A stretch of 33,061 nt of DNA from Candidatus Thalassospirochaeta sargassi (GTDB taxonomy: Bacteria; Spirochaetota; Spirochaetia; UBA9216): positions 1 to 33,061 of the forward strand of contig JAQQAL010000019.1 in assembly GCA_028532855.1 (NCBI GenBank), given 5' to 3'. Of the stretch, positions 6,514 through 14,196 are shown piece after piece; the stretch's first letter is position 1; every line of letters begins with the position of its first letter. The position numbers and the translations under genes were made by a program. Under the pieces are notes generated by a model. That model was given only the letters and a program-made list of their open reading frames with translations, made no database searches and was not told where the DNA came from.

Positions 6514-7575
6514 TTGATAAACACTGAGATTGTTACTGTTCTTGCGAATATATCATTTGTAGTATCTATAATATTTTTCTTTTTTGCTGTTATTCAGTTA
6601 ATCAATGAGAATAAGCCGCTCTCAAATTATTTTCTATCCGTGGTATTTTTTGCAGTAGGTATTCAATGCCTGTCCTTCTGGCTTTATTTTAGGGTCAGCC
6701 CACTGTTTGAGAGATATTTTTACTATTCGGACACGGCCGTTCTTTTTCTGATAGGACCTTTTCTGTATCTATTCTTTATATACATCACGAGTGATACCCC
6801 AATTACATTAACGACCTGGCTGCACACAGTACCTTTTTTTGTGTCGTTGTTGATTATTGAGGGTATTAATCTGTTATATCCTGTTCTAGCAGAGAAGAGG
6901 GGATTGATAGTTATCAAAATAATAACAACCCTGTCCTATCTTTCATTATTTTTATATGTGGCGATGATATTCAGATTACTTCGTTTATATTACCAAAAAC
7001 TGAAGACTTCTGAGATTAAAACCCTGATCCATATAATTATCTGTTCCCTTGTTTTTTCGGTTGCGCTTCTTCTCTCTGAGACCCTGTGGCCGAATCTGCA
7101 ATATATAGGTCATTTAGCTTTTCTCTTAATCCCGATGTCTTTCATCTTTTTCCTGATACGTTATCCTGCTTATTTTAACAAGGCACAGGAGGAATCCCAG
7201 GAAATCAGGTATCGCAATTCACAGCTGGGAAGTGTAAATAAAGAAGAGGTTGTTGCCGGTCTTGATGCTCTTTTAAAGCAGGAAAAAATCTACATAGACA
7301 GGACTGTCACTTTAAGTAATCTGAGTAGCAGATTAAACATATCCTCTGCTCAACTTTCGGAGTTTCTTAACAGCCAATACGGGACAAATTTCAATAATTT
7401 CATTAATTCTTACAGAATTGAAGAAGTAAAAAGAATTTTGAATAACAGTCCTGATACAAATGTACTCGAGACCGCTTTTAATTGCGGCTTTAATTCAAAA
7501 TCAGCCTTTAATACGAATTTTAGAAAGTTTACCGGTCTCACGCCGTCAGAGTACAAAAAGAAGGTTTCTTCATGA
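6514..7575 (+). CDS. AraC-family regulator with N-terminal multi-pass membrane domain
   Basis: The 353-residue protein has about 210 residues of strongly hydrophobic sequence, probably 6-7 transmembrane helices, then an AraC-type DNA-binding domain at about 262-352. That domain has two helix-turn-helix units (LSNLSSRLNISSAQLSEFLN and VLETAFNCGFNSKSAFNTNF) and the closing FRKFTGLTPSEYKK. It is a membrane-tethered one-component regulator of a type frequent in spirochetes and Bacteroidota; the signal is unknown. The start is TTG at 6514 with GGAGG 12 bases upstream, rather long spacing, and a possible leader hairpin reaches that site. No ATG start is available nearby. A large hairpin without a U-tract follows the stop directly. 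Confidence 0.82.
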   Translation: MINTEIVTVLANISFVVSIIFFFFAVIQLINENKPLSNYFLSVVFFAVGIQCLSFWLYFRVSPLFERYFYYSDTAVLFLIGPFLYLFFIYITSDTPITLTTWLHTVPFFVSLLIIEGINLLYPVLAEKRGLIVIKIITTLSYLSLFLYVAMIFRLLRLYYQKLKTSEIKTLIHIIICSLVFSVALLLSETLWPNLQYIGHLAFLLIPMSFIFFLIRYPAYFNKAQEESQEIRYRNSQLGSVNKEEVVAGLDALLKQEKIYIDRTVTLSNLSSRLNISSAQLSEFLNSQYGTNFNNFINSYRIEEVKRILNNSPDTNVLETAFNCGFNSKSAFNTNFRKFTGLTPSEYKKKVSS

Positions 7576-7613
7576 GAAGTGTTCTGATTGCTGATCTGAT
7601 CAGCATACACTTC
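7576..7613 (+). other. Two-tier stem-loop directly after the membrane AraC gene
   Basis: Outer arms GAAGTGT (7576-7582) and ACACTTC (7607-7613) enclose a second palindrome, GCTGATC-T-GATCAGC (7590-7604). The structure starts at the first base after the stop codon. No T-run follows, so it is not a standard intrinsic terminator. It could be an mRNA 3'-end stabiliser or a DNA-binding site. The rest of the 315-bp gap to 7890 holds only the doubtful 43-codon ORF. Confidence 0.4.
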
Positions 7614-7720
7614 AGCGACAAAGCATAAAATCGTGATTCGTCTGTATAGGATTTAAGTAATTGCGTTTATCATGTAATATATAACTGTGAAGCGTTTTTT
7701 AAATCTTATAAGAGTTTAGA

Positions 7721-7852
7721 ATGCTCAATATCAATGGAATTGATGAAATCTCTCTGATTGACGGAGATGCGTATCCGATTAATTCTGAGGAATTTCTCGA
7801 AAACGCCCCGGGGTCTTTTTCTCAGAATAAGGATGATGCTGTCCGATTATGA
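7721..7852 (+). CDS. Possible 43-aa small ORF (doubtful)
   Basis: A short ORF starts at ATG 7721 and ends with TGA at 7852. Its product begins MLNINGIDEISLIDGDAYPI and is acidic, with no membrane segment. A weak AAGAG lies about 9 bases upstream. It fills part of the gap between the two AraC genes. It may be a small protein, the remnant of a longer gene or chance; I recognise no family. Confidence 0.25.
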   Translation: MLNINGIDEISLIDGDAYPINSEEFLENAPGSFSQNKDDAVRL

Positions 7853-7890
7853 GAATATACAGGGGATATGCAGATTAAAATATTATTATT

Positions 7891-8793
7891 TTAATAATCT
7901 CCGGAAACTGTTATTCCATAATTAGCCCTGTAGTAGCGGGGCGATAGACCCTTGTACTGTTTGAAACTCTTCGAAAAGTGAAACTCGCTGTAAAAACATA
8001 GCTTGTCTGATATCTCGTAAATAGGCATGACCGTACTGATAAGCATAGAAGATGCTGCTTCAATCTTCAGTCTTGTAAAATACTTCATGGGGGTGGTGTT
8101 CATCTTCTTGCTGAACAGCCGTATAAAATACGACTTGTTCAGTTTCAACTTGTCGGCCAGTTCCTCAAGTGTCAGCTTGTTAAATACATTGTTCTGCATA
8201 ATACGCAGAGATCTCTCAATATGTGAGTTACTCCCGTCCGAGTAATGAAAATCCCCGCTGTCATCGGTGAGCATATACAGAAATGATATAAACTGATGAA
8301 TCCCTGAGTTTACCCGCGCCCTATTATGCGAAAGAAATTTATCCTTCAGTTCCTCAAAAAAGAATCTGTAATTGGTTCCTATGTTACAGTTTTTGTGGTG
8401 ACTGTCAATTTCGGCCAGCAGCTCCAGAAAATCGCTGTCGTCCCCCACAATTCTAAACAGAATAGCGTAGTAGGTGATAGGGTTGGTTCTTGATGCTGGC
8501 ATAACCGTATGAATCTCTCCCGGCGAACTGAAGAACACCGCTCCCGGTTGAAGCTGTCGTGTAACCCCTGCATTCTTAAACGAACCCTCACCCTGAATAA
8601 AGTAGTGCATCTCCCATTCATCTTCTCGGTGAGTATGCGTTCTACTATGCCACCTGATTTGATCATCATCCTGGAGCAGATAAACAAAAACCGCATCACT
8701 TATATTAATTTGCAAAATATACCTCTTAAAAAATCTATAATTCATCCAGCCTGATGCAAAATTTATAGTAAAAGTTATGTCAATTATATACAT
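7891..8793 (-). CDS. AraC-family regulator with cupin sensor domain, probable xylose-operon regulator
   Basis: The 300-residue protein has an N-terminal cupin-like sensor (about 40-130: HTHREDEWEMHYFIQGEGSF, then LQPGAVFFSSPGEIHTV) and a C-terminal AraC DNA-binding domain (about 195-292: KLTLEELADKLKLNKSYFIRLFSKKM and PIYEISDKLCFYSEFHFSKSFK, ending GLSPRYYRANY). The HTHxxxxE pattern and later His are typical of sugar-responsive AraC proteins. It is divergent from xylB with only 77 bp between starts, so xylose-dependent activation of xylBA and autoregulation are likely. The start at 8793 is supported by GAGG five bases upstream; an internal ATG at 8745 is possible. Spirochete relatives more often have a ROK-type XylR, so the regulator type is worth noting. 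Confidence 0.85.
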   Translation of the reverse strand: MYIIDITFTINFASGWMNYRFFKRYILQINISDAVFVYLLQDDDQIRWHSRTHTHREDEWEMHYFIQGEGSFKNAGVTRQLQPGAVFFSSPGEIHTVMPASRTNPITYYAILFRIVGDDSDFLELLAEIDSHHKNCNIGTNYRFFFEELKDKFLSHNRARVNSGIHQFISFLYMLTDDSGDFHYSDGSNSHIERSLRIMQNNVFNKLTLEELADKLKLNKSYFIRLFSKKMNTTPMKYFTRLKIEAASSMLISTVMPIYEISDKLCFYSEFHFSKSFKQYKGLSPRYYRANYGITVSGDY

Positions 8794-8870
8794 GAATCCT
8801 CAATACCGTCCATATTAGCAGCCGGGAAAACACCTTAAACTGTAAACACTGAAAAAACGCAGGAGGGCAT

Positions 8871-10364
8871 ATGAACACGGTTCTTGGAATCGATATGGGA
8901 ACACAGAGTGTCAAGTTCCTTGTCTATGACTATGAAACAAAAACAACCGTCGCGACTGTACAGCAGAAACTCAATATTATAACTGACGCAGACGGGACCA
9001 GCGAACAGAAAGCAGAGTGGTGGATAGAAGCTGCGAAAAAATGTGCTGATGAAATAAGCAGTGATATTAAGAAAACTGTAAGGGCAGTGGGTGTATCGGG
9101 CCAGCAGCACGGATTTGTGCCTGTAGATGCCGAAGGTTCACCGCTGTATAACGCAAAACTGTGGAACGATGTTTCAACAACGGCCGAGTGCGCCGAGATA
9201 ACCGAGCGCTTCGGCGGCGAAGAGAAACTCATTGCCGAGGTAGGTAACAAGGTGCTGCCCGGGTATACAGCGCCTAAAGTGCTTTGGCTCAAAAAGCACA
9301 AACCGGAAATTTACAGCAAGCTTGCACATATCCTGCTGCCGCATGATTATATGAACTTTTTTCTCACCGGTGAATACACTGCCGAATATGGAGACGCATC
9401 AGGCACCGCCTTCTTTGATGTACGCAAACGATGCTGGTCTGAAAGTGTTCTGCGCGCAATTGACCCGGAGCGAGACCTTCTTTCCTGCCTGCCAAGACTT
9501 AAAGCAGCAGATGATCTCGCCGGATTCGTAACTACGGAGGCTGCCTACTACTTCGGCATCCCTGAAGGCACACCGGTCTCAACTGGGGGCGGCGACAACA
9601 TGATGGGGGCAGTAGGCACCGGAGCCGTGCGTGAAGGCGTGCTTACAATGAGCCTCGGCACTTCCGGTACCATTTACGTATACGGCGATACCCCCCTTAT
9701 AGATCCAGAGGGAAACCTTGCAGCATTCTGCTCGTCTACCGGAGGCTGGCTTCCGCTTCTATGTACAATGAACTGCACGGTAGCCACTGAACAGATGAGG
9801 GCCTTGTTCGATATGCCGCTGGACGAACTCAACTCCAAGGCAACTGCTGTGCCGCCTGGAGCAGACGGGATAATTGTGCTGCCGTACTTCGGCGGAGAGC
9901 GCACCCCAAGTATGCCGAACGGTCGCGCTGTAATCGCCGGCATGAACATGAACAATGTTTCAGAGGCCGGCATCCTGCGTGCCTCTATGGAGTCCGCCGT
10001 GTTCGGTCTCAAACTGGGCTTCGAATCACTTGCGTCACTCGGTGTAAAAACCAATGAGGTGAGGCTTATAGGCGGCGGGGCCAAATCCGCGCTGTGGCGC
10101 AAAATAACCGCAGACGTGCTTGATGCAAAGGTTGTAACACTTGCTGAAGAAGAGGCTGCAGCCCTCGGAGCCGCCCTTCAGGCCCTGTGGGCGCTGAAAA
10201 CATCAGAGGATGGTTATACCGACCTTACAGCAATTACAGATGAACACATCAAATTGAATGAAGAAGAAACCGTACTTCCCGGGCCTGAGGCGGTTAAGAT
10301 CTATGAAGATGTATACGCAGAATATAAGGAATATCTGGAACTTCTGAAACCGAAGTTTCTTTAA
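8871..10364 (+). CDS. xylB: Xylulokinase (FGGY carbohydrate kinase)
   Basis: This enzyme phosphorylates D-xylulose to xylulose-5-phosphate for the pentose phosphate pathway. The 497-residue FGGY kinase has the N-terminal phosphate loop GIDMGTQSVK with D8, the GQQHG motif at 78-82, and the catalytic Asp (D242) in GGGDNMMGAVGTGAV; in E. coli XylB these correspond to Asp6 and Asp233. SLGTSGTIYV and GGGAKSALW complete the ATP-binding domain. The ribosome site is CAGGAGGGCAT. It is first in the operon, ahead of xylA, with a 59-bp gap. The xylose-isomerase partner is strong evidence for xylulose rather than another FGGY substrate. Confidence 0.93.
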   Translation: MNTVLGIDMGTQSVKFLVYDYETKTTVATVQQKLNIITDADGTSEQKAEWWIEAAKKCADEISSDIKKTVRAVGVSGQQHGFVPVDAEGSPLYNAKLWNDVSTTAECAEITERFGGEEKLIAEVGNKVLPGYTAPKVLWLKKHKPEIYSKLAHILLPHDYMNFFLTGEYTAEYGDASGTAFFDVRKRCWSESVLRAIDPERDLLSCLPRLKAADDLAGFVTTEAAYYFGIPEGTPVSTGGGDNMMGAVGTGAVREGVLTMSLGTSGTIYVYGDTPLIDPEGNLAAFCSSTGGWLPLLCTMNCTVATEQMRALFDMPLDELNSKATAVPPGADGIIVLPYFGGERTPSMPNGRAVIAGMNMNNVSEAGILRASMESAVFGLKLGFESLASLGVKTNEVRLIGGGAKSALWRKITADVLDAKVVTLAEEEAAALGAALQALWALKTSEDGYTDLTAITDEHIKLNEEETVLPGPEAVKIYEDVYAEYKEYLELLKPKFL

Positions 10365-10423
10365 AAATTGTTTTTATTCAATAAATAGATATCGCCATTA
10401 AAGGCGGAAAACAGGAGATACAT

Positions 10424-11767
10424 ATGGCAAATGATTTTTTTACAGGTAACAAAGAGTTCTTTCCGGGGATAGGAAAGATTAAGTATGAAGGTCCGCAATC
10501 GGATAATCCGCTTGCGTTTAAGTTTTACGATTCGAACAAGATGATAGGCGGCAAGAGTATGAGGGATCATCTGCGCTTTGCAATTGCATACTGGCATTCC
10601 TTCTGCGGAGACGGAGCCGACCCCTTCGGCGGTACAACTCATTTTTACCCCTGGAATAAAGCTGCTGATCCTATGGAAGCCGCAAAAGACAAGCTTGACG
10701 CCGCATTTGAGTTCTTTACAAAGATAGACGCATCATACTGGTGTTTTCATGATAAGGATATTGCTCCGGAAGGCGGCAGCCTTGCTGATTTTGAGAAAAA
10801 TGTCCAGACAATTACAGCGCTTGCAAAAGAGCGGCAGAATGCAACTGGTATGAAATTACTCTGGGGTACCGCAAATCTTTTCAGTCATGAACGATATATG
10901 AACGGAGCCTTCACCAATCCCAACTTTGAGGTAGTAACCTACGCTGCGGCACAGGTAAAGGCTGCCATTGACGCTACTGTTGAACTCGGTGGTGATGGGT
11001 ATGTTTTCTGGGGCGGTCGAGAGGGTTATATGAGCCTGCTTAATACGAATATGAAACGGGAAAAAGATCACCTGGCAAGGGCTCTTGAAATGGCTAGAGA
11101 CTACGGTCGGAAGGCGGGTTTCAAGGGACAGTACATGATTGAACCCAAACCGATGGAACCCACCAAACATCAGTATGATTTTGACACAGAAACTGTAGTA
11201 TCATTTATCAAGAATAATGGTTTTGAGGATGATTTCAGGGTAAATATTGAAAACAATCACGCAACCCTTGCCGGACACACATTCTGGCATGATCTTCAGG
11301 TTGCCGTTGATGCCGGTCTTCTGGGCAGCATTGATGCTAACCAGGGCGATTATCAGAACGGTTGGGATACTGATCAGTTTCCGACAAACGTATTTGAAGC
11401 AACAAGGGCCATGATGGTTGTTCTCGATAACGGCGGGCTAGGCAAGGGAGGTCTTAACTTTGATGCGAAACGCAGACGTAATTCGACTGACGCTGAAGAT
11501 CTGTTTATTGCTCACATAGGTGGTATGGACACATTTGCTCTCGGCCTTGAGGCGGCATATAAGGTTAAGAATGAATCATCAATTCCTACCATGCTTAGGG
11601 ACAGGTATTCATCATTTGATACAGGTGCCGGAGCAGATTTTGAGGCAGGTAAGTTCAGTCTTGAAGATCTTCAAAAGGCTGCATTCAATACAGCCGAGCC
11701 TGAAACCCTCAGCGGTAAGCAGGAACTATATGAGAATATAGTTAATTCAATGATCTACGGAAAATAG
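10424..11767 (+). CDS. xylA: Xylose isomerase, class II
   Basis: This enzyme interconverts D-xylose and D-xylulose, the entry step of xylose use. The 447 residues fit class II enzymes, which have an N-terminal extension relative to class I. All family metal and catalytic residues are visible: H109 and D112 (CFHDKD), E240 and K242 (IEPKP), E276 and H279 (IENNHA), D304, D315, D317 and D347 (LNFDAKRRR). They lie at a constant +8 offset from the Thermotoga neapolitana numbering. VFWGGREGY at 194-202 is a class signature. The ribosome site is CAGGAG, a few bases before the ATG. A short CGCC/GGCG hairpin at 10393-10406 lies in the gap after xylB. A strong terminator follows the gene. Confidence 0.96.
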   Translation: MANDFFTGNKEFFPGIGKIKYEGPQSDNPLAFKFYDSNKMIGGKSMRDHLRFAIAYWHSFCGDGADPFGGTTHFYPWNKAADPMEAAKDKLDAAFEFFTKIDASYWCFHDKDIAPEGGSLADFEKNVQTITALAKERQNATGMKLLWGTANLFSHERYMNGAFTNPNFEVVTYAAAQVKAAIDATVELGGDGYVFWGGREGYMSLLNTNMKREKDHLARALEMARDYGRKAGFKGQYMIEPKPMEPTKHQYDFDTETVVSFIKNNGFEDDFRVNIENNHATLAGHTFWHDLQVAVDAGLLGSIDANQGDYQNGWDTDQFPTNVFEATRAMMVVLDNGGLGKGGLNFDAKRRRNSTDAEDLFIAHIGGMDTFALGLEAAYKVKNESSIPTMLRDRYSSFDTGAGADFEAGKFSLEDLQKAAFNTAEPETLSGKQELYENIVNSMIYGK

Positions 11768-11810
11768 TCAGAACCTCCTATACGGGATTTTCAAACACCT
11801 CCTTTTTTTG

Positions 11811-11846
11811 AGGGCTGAAGTATTTGATTTCAGCCCTCTTTTTTTG
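11811..11846 (+). terminator. Rho-independent terminator of the xylBA operon
   Basis: AGGGCTGAA (11811-11819) pairs perfectly with TTCAGCCCT (11829-11837) across a 9-base loop, followed by CTTTTTTT. It lies 43 bp after the xylA stop. The remaining 122 bp before flgF contain no recognisable promoter. Confidence 0.9.
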
Positions 11847-11968
11847 TCTACGAATTATAACCAAAATGTTTTCCGAAGAAAAACATTCCGCTTAAGACAT
11901 TTTTTCAGTTACCGAAGATTAAAGTGAGACCCTGTAACAGATATGTGCGGGGGCTTTTGGGAGGAAAA

Positions 11969-12814
11969 ATGCTTAGAGGTTTATACACCGGCGCCAGCGG
12001 AATGCAGGCTCAGATACATAAAATGGACGCACTGTCCAACAATCTCGCAAACGTTGATACTACAGGATATAAAAAGGATACCTCAGTACAGAAGGCATTT
12101 CCCCAAATGCTCATTCGCAGAATGAATGATGAAGTTTATAAATATCCCTTTGGTTCAGTTGATACAACTCCCGTTGTAGGAAAACTCGGAAGCGGTGTGG
12201 AACTGAATGAGATTTATACTCAGTTTGACCAGGGTTCGTTGAAAGAAAGCGGAAATCCGTTTGATATTGCTCTTGACGGGAAGGGTTTTTTTACAGTCGA
12301 TACGCCCACAGGTGAGCGCTACACCAGAAACGGGACATTTATGATAGATAATAACGGTCTACTTGTTACAAAGGAAGGATTGCCTGTTCAGGGTGAGAAC
12401 GGAAACATTTATCTTAAGCTGAATAATTTTGTTCTTGATAAGCAGGGGCAGATTTGGCAGAACGCCGATCTTGCAGATGACCCCGAGCGTCTTGTTTCAA
12501 TGAAAGAGAATGACTGGGAGAATCTTGAGCTTGTTGATACGCTCAAGATTGTTGATTTTACCAGAGACAGGTATCTCAAGAAACAGGGCAGCTCTATGTG
12601 GATGGAAACCGATGAATCAGGTGCTCCCAAGAGTGTCGCTCTTGGATCTAACACTAAGACAATTCAGGGATTTTTAGAGAAAGCCAATGTTAACCCGGTG
12701 ACTGAAATGGTTGCAATGATTTCAGTAAACCGTGCATATGAAGCTAATCAGAAAGTCATTACAACTCAGGATGAATTGACCGATACATTAATTAACAGAG
12801 CCGTTAGGGTATAG
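11969..12814 (+). CDS. flgF: Flagellar basal-body rod protein, FlgF type
   Basis: This is a rod/hook-family protein that polymerises in the proximal rod of the periplasmic flagellum. The ATG at 11969, preceded by GGGAGGAAAA, gives 281 residues; an in-frame ATG at 11924 lacks a ribosome site and adds non-homologous residues. The N-terminal rod motif is MLRGLYTGASGMQAQ...LSNNLANVDTTGYKK. The central part has FDIALDGKGFFTVDTP and YTRNGTF. The C-terminal motif NPVTEMVAMISVNRAYEANQK is shared by FlgF and FlgG. It is read as FlgF because a second, more FlgG-like gene follows 12 bp later. Both lack signal peptides, as expected for export by the flagellar secretion system. Confidence 0.9.
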   Translation: MLRGLYTGASGMQAQIHKMDALSNNLANVDTTGYKKDTSVQKAFPQMLIRRMNDEVYKYPFGSVDTTPVVGKLGSGVELNEIYTQFDQGSLKESGNPFDIALDGKGFFTVDTPTGERYTRNGTFMIDNNGLLVTKEGLPVQGENGNIYLKLNNFVLDKQGQIWQNADLADDPERLVSMKENDWENLELVDTLKIVDFTRDRYLKKQGSSMWMETDESGAPKSVALGSNTKTIQGFLEKANVNPVTEMVAMISVNRAYEANQKVITTQDELTDTLINRAVRV

Positions 12815-12826
12815 GGGTAGAAAATT

Positions 12827-13621
12827 ATGATGAGATCATTATATACGGCAGCTTCCGGAATGACCGGGCAGCAGTACAACATCGATACAATTTCAAATAA
12901 TCTTTCAAACGTTAATACAACTGGATTTAAACAGAACCGTGTTGATTTCGAAGATCTCCTGTACCAGACAACAAGAACGGCAGGAACTCCCGCAACTGAG
13001 CTGACGGTCACTCCGGTTGGTGTTCAGGTAGGTCACGGTGTAAAGGTTGCAGCAACACAGAAAATGTATACCCAGGGAGCTCTCCAGAATACCGGAAATA
13101 TATCCGATCTTGCCATTGAGGGTGAGGGTTTTATGAGGGTTATGCTGATTGACGGCACCTACGGTTACACTCGTGACGGTTCGCTTAAAATTGATTCAAA
13201 CGGTCAGCTTGTAACATCTCAGGGATACAGATTGATGCCGGATGTAGTTTTACCCGAGGGATTTGTTCGTGAATCACTTACCATATCACAGGACGGAAGA
13301 ATCACTGTAAAGATTGCCGGTAATGATGACCCTATACAGGTCGGACAGATGCAGCTTTTCAGATTTGTTAATCCGGCAGGGCTTAATGCAATAGGTGAGA
13401 ATCTTTTAAAAGTAACAAATGCATCAGGCGATCCGATAGGCGGCAGGCCTGGATTCGACGGAATGGGGTCGATACAGCATAAATTTCTTGAAATGTCGAA
13501 TGTTTCGGTAGTACAGGAAATGGTAAATATGATTGTTGCACAGAGGGCTTATGAGCTTAACTCAAAGGCTATTCAGACCTCAGATTCAATGCTTCAGATA
13601 GCAAACAACCTAAAGAGGTAA
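12827..13621 (+). CDS. flgG: Flagellar distal rod protein FlgG
   Basis: The 264-residue protein is a standard FlgG length. The N-terminal motif is MMRSLYTAASGMTGQQ with ISNNLSNVNTTGFKQNR. It has the DFEDLLYQTTRTAG region typical of FlgG, LAIEGEGFMRV, YTRDGSLKIDSNG, and the C-terminal helix SVVQEMVNMIVAQRAYELNSKAI. It forms the distal rod that crosses the peptidoglycan and, in spirochetes, connects the motor to a hook lying in the periplasm. It is co-transcribed with flgF and the rod-binding protein (gaps of 12 and 5 bp). Confidence 0.95.
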   Translation: MMRSLYTAASGMTGQQYNIDTISNNLSNVNTTGFKQNRVDFEDLLYQTTRTAGTPATELTVTPVGVQVGHGVKVAATQKMYTQGALQNTGNISDLAIEGEGFMRVMLIDGTYGYTRDGSLKIDSNGQLVTSQGYRLMPDVVLPEGFVRESLTISQDGRITVKIAGNDDPIQVGQMQLFRFVNPAGLNAIGENLLKVTNASGDPIGGRPGFDGMGSIQHKFLEMSNVSVVQEMVNMIVAQRAYELNSKAIQTSDSMLQIANNLKR

Positions 13622-13626
13622 GATAG

Positions 13627-13947
13627 ATGGCAGTAACCGATGCAGCGAGTCTGCAATATAATAATTCAATGCTAAATTCTACTCTCAGCAATGCGAAGAG
13701 CGGCAGGATGTCAGAGCTTGACCAGACAAAGCTCAAGGAAGCATGTCAGGATTTTGAAGCTCTGTTTATAAAACAGATGCTTGATACAATGCGCCAGACT
13801 GTCAGTAAATCCGGTATGCTGGATGGCGGTATGGCAGAGGATGTATTTGAAGATATGCTTTATGACGAATATGCACAGTCAATGGCAAAAACAGGAAATT
13901 TCGGTATCGCAAAGATGATGTATTCTGAAATGTCAGGGCTTCTTTAA
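13627..13947 (+). CDS. flgJ: Rod-binding protein (FlgJ N-terminal-domain homologue)
   Basis: The 106-residue protein matches only the rod-capping N-terminal domain of FlgJ: LKEACQDFEALFIKQMLDTM, then GGMAEDVFEDMLYDEYAQSMAKTGNFGIAKMM. The C-terminal muramidase domain of enterobacterial FlgJ is absent, as is usual in spirochetes, so peptidoglycan cutting must be done elsewhere. It probably chaperones or caps rod assembly. It is last in the flgF-flgG unit. No intrinsic terminator follows, only a very AT-rich 249-bp spacer before the sigma-factor gene. Confidence 0.88.
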   Translation: MAVTDAASLQYNNSMLNSTLSNAKSGRMSELDQTKLKEACQDFEALFIKQMLDTMRQTVSKSGMLDGGMAEDVFEDMLYDEYAQSMAKTGNFGIAKMMYSEMSGLL

Positions 13948-14094
13948 AAAAATAAGAATAAATTTAAAAAATTTATAATTTACACTGAAAAAAAATTTGA
14001 AAGTGTTATTATTTAAGAATAACAGTACTATTTTATTATTCCACTATGTATAAAAAAGTGTACAATCCTCGACGTTTTAAATCTGATTTTTTTT

Positions 14095-14112
14095 GTAATA
14101 ATCTATTATTAC
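14095..14112. promoter_or_regulatory. 18-bp palindrome upstream of the sigma-54 promoter (possible enhancer site)
   Basis: GTAATAAT-CT-ATTATTAC has perfect 8-bp arms and lies about 80 bp upstream of the predicted start of the sigma-factor transcript. That is a usual distance for a sigma-54 activator site. The surrounding 13948-14158 spacer is very AT-rich, so chance symmetry is possible. Confidence 0.35.
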
Positions 14113-14158
14113 TTATCATATAACAATTTACCCTATTTATAATTGTTTTTGTTGTCTT

Positions 14159-14174
14159 TGGCACATATTTTGCA
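14159..14174 (+). promoter_or_regulatory. Sigma-54 (RpoN) -24/-12 promoter of the sigma-factor gene
   Basis: TGGCACATATTTTGCA matches the sigma-54 consensus TGGCACG-N4-TTGCA with one change. The invariant GG (14160-14161) and GC (14172-14173) are separated by exactly 10 bases. Predicted transcription starts at about 14184-14187. That leaves a very short leader that still includes the GAGG ribosome site (14185-14188) for the ATG at 14197. Confidence 0.72.
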
Positions 14175-14196
14175 TGCATATTATGAGGTGATGCAG

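Noticed and set aside
9674-10102. A 142-codon minus-strand ORF
   Set aside because: Shadow of xylB in another frame; no ribosome site or domain signal.
11847-11968. A sigma-28-type promoter before flgF (TAAAGTGA near 11920 with GATAT downstream)
   Set aside because: The spacing to the -10-like part is about two bases too short and the GCCGATAA element is poorly matched.
13982-14006. ACACT/AGTGT inverted pair after the rod-protein gene as a terminator
   Set aside because: The stem is only five AT-rich pairs with a loop of 15 bases, in a very AT-rich spacer.
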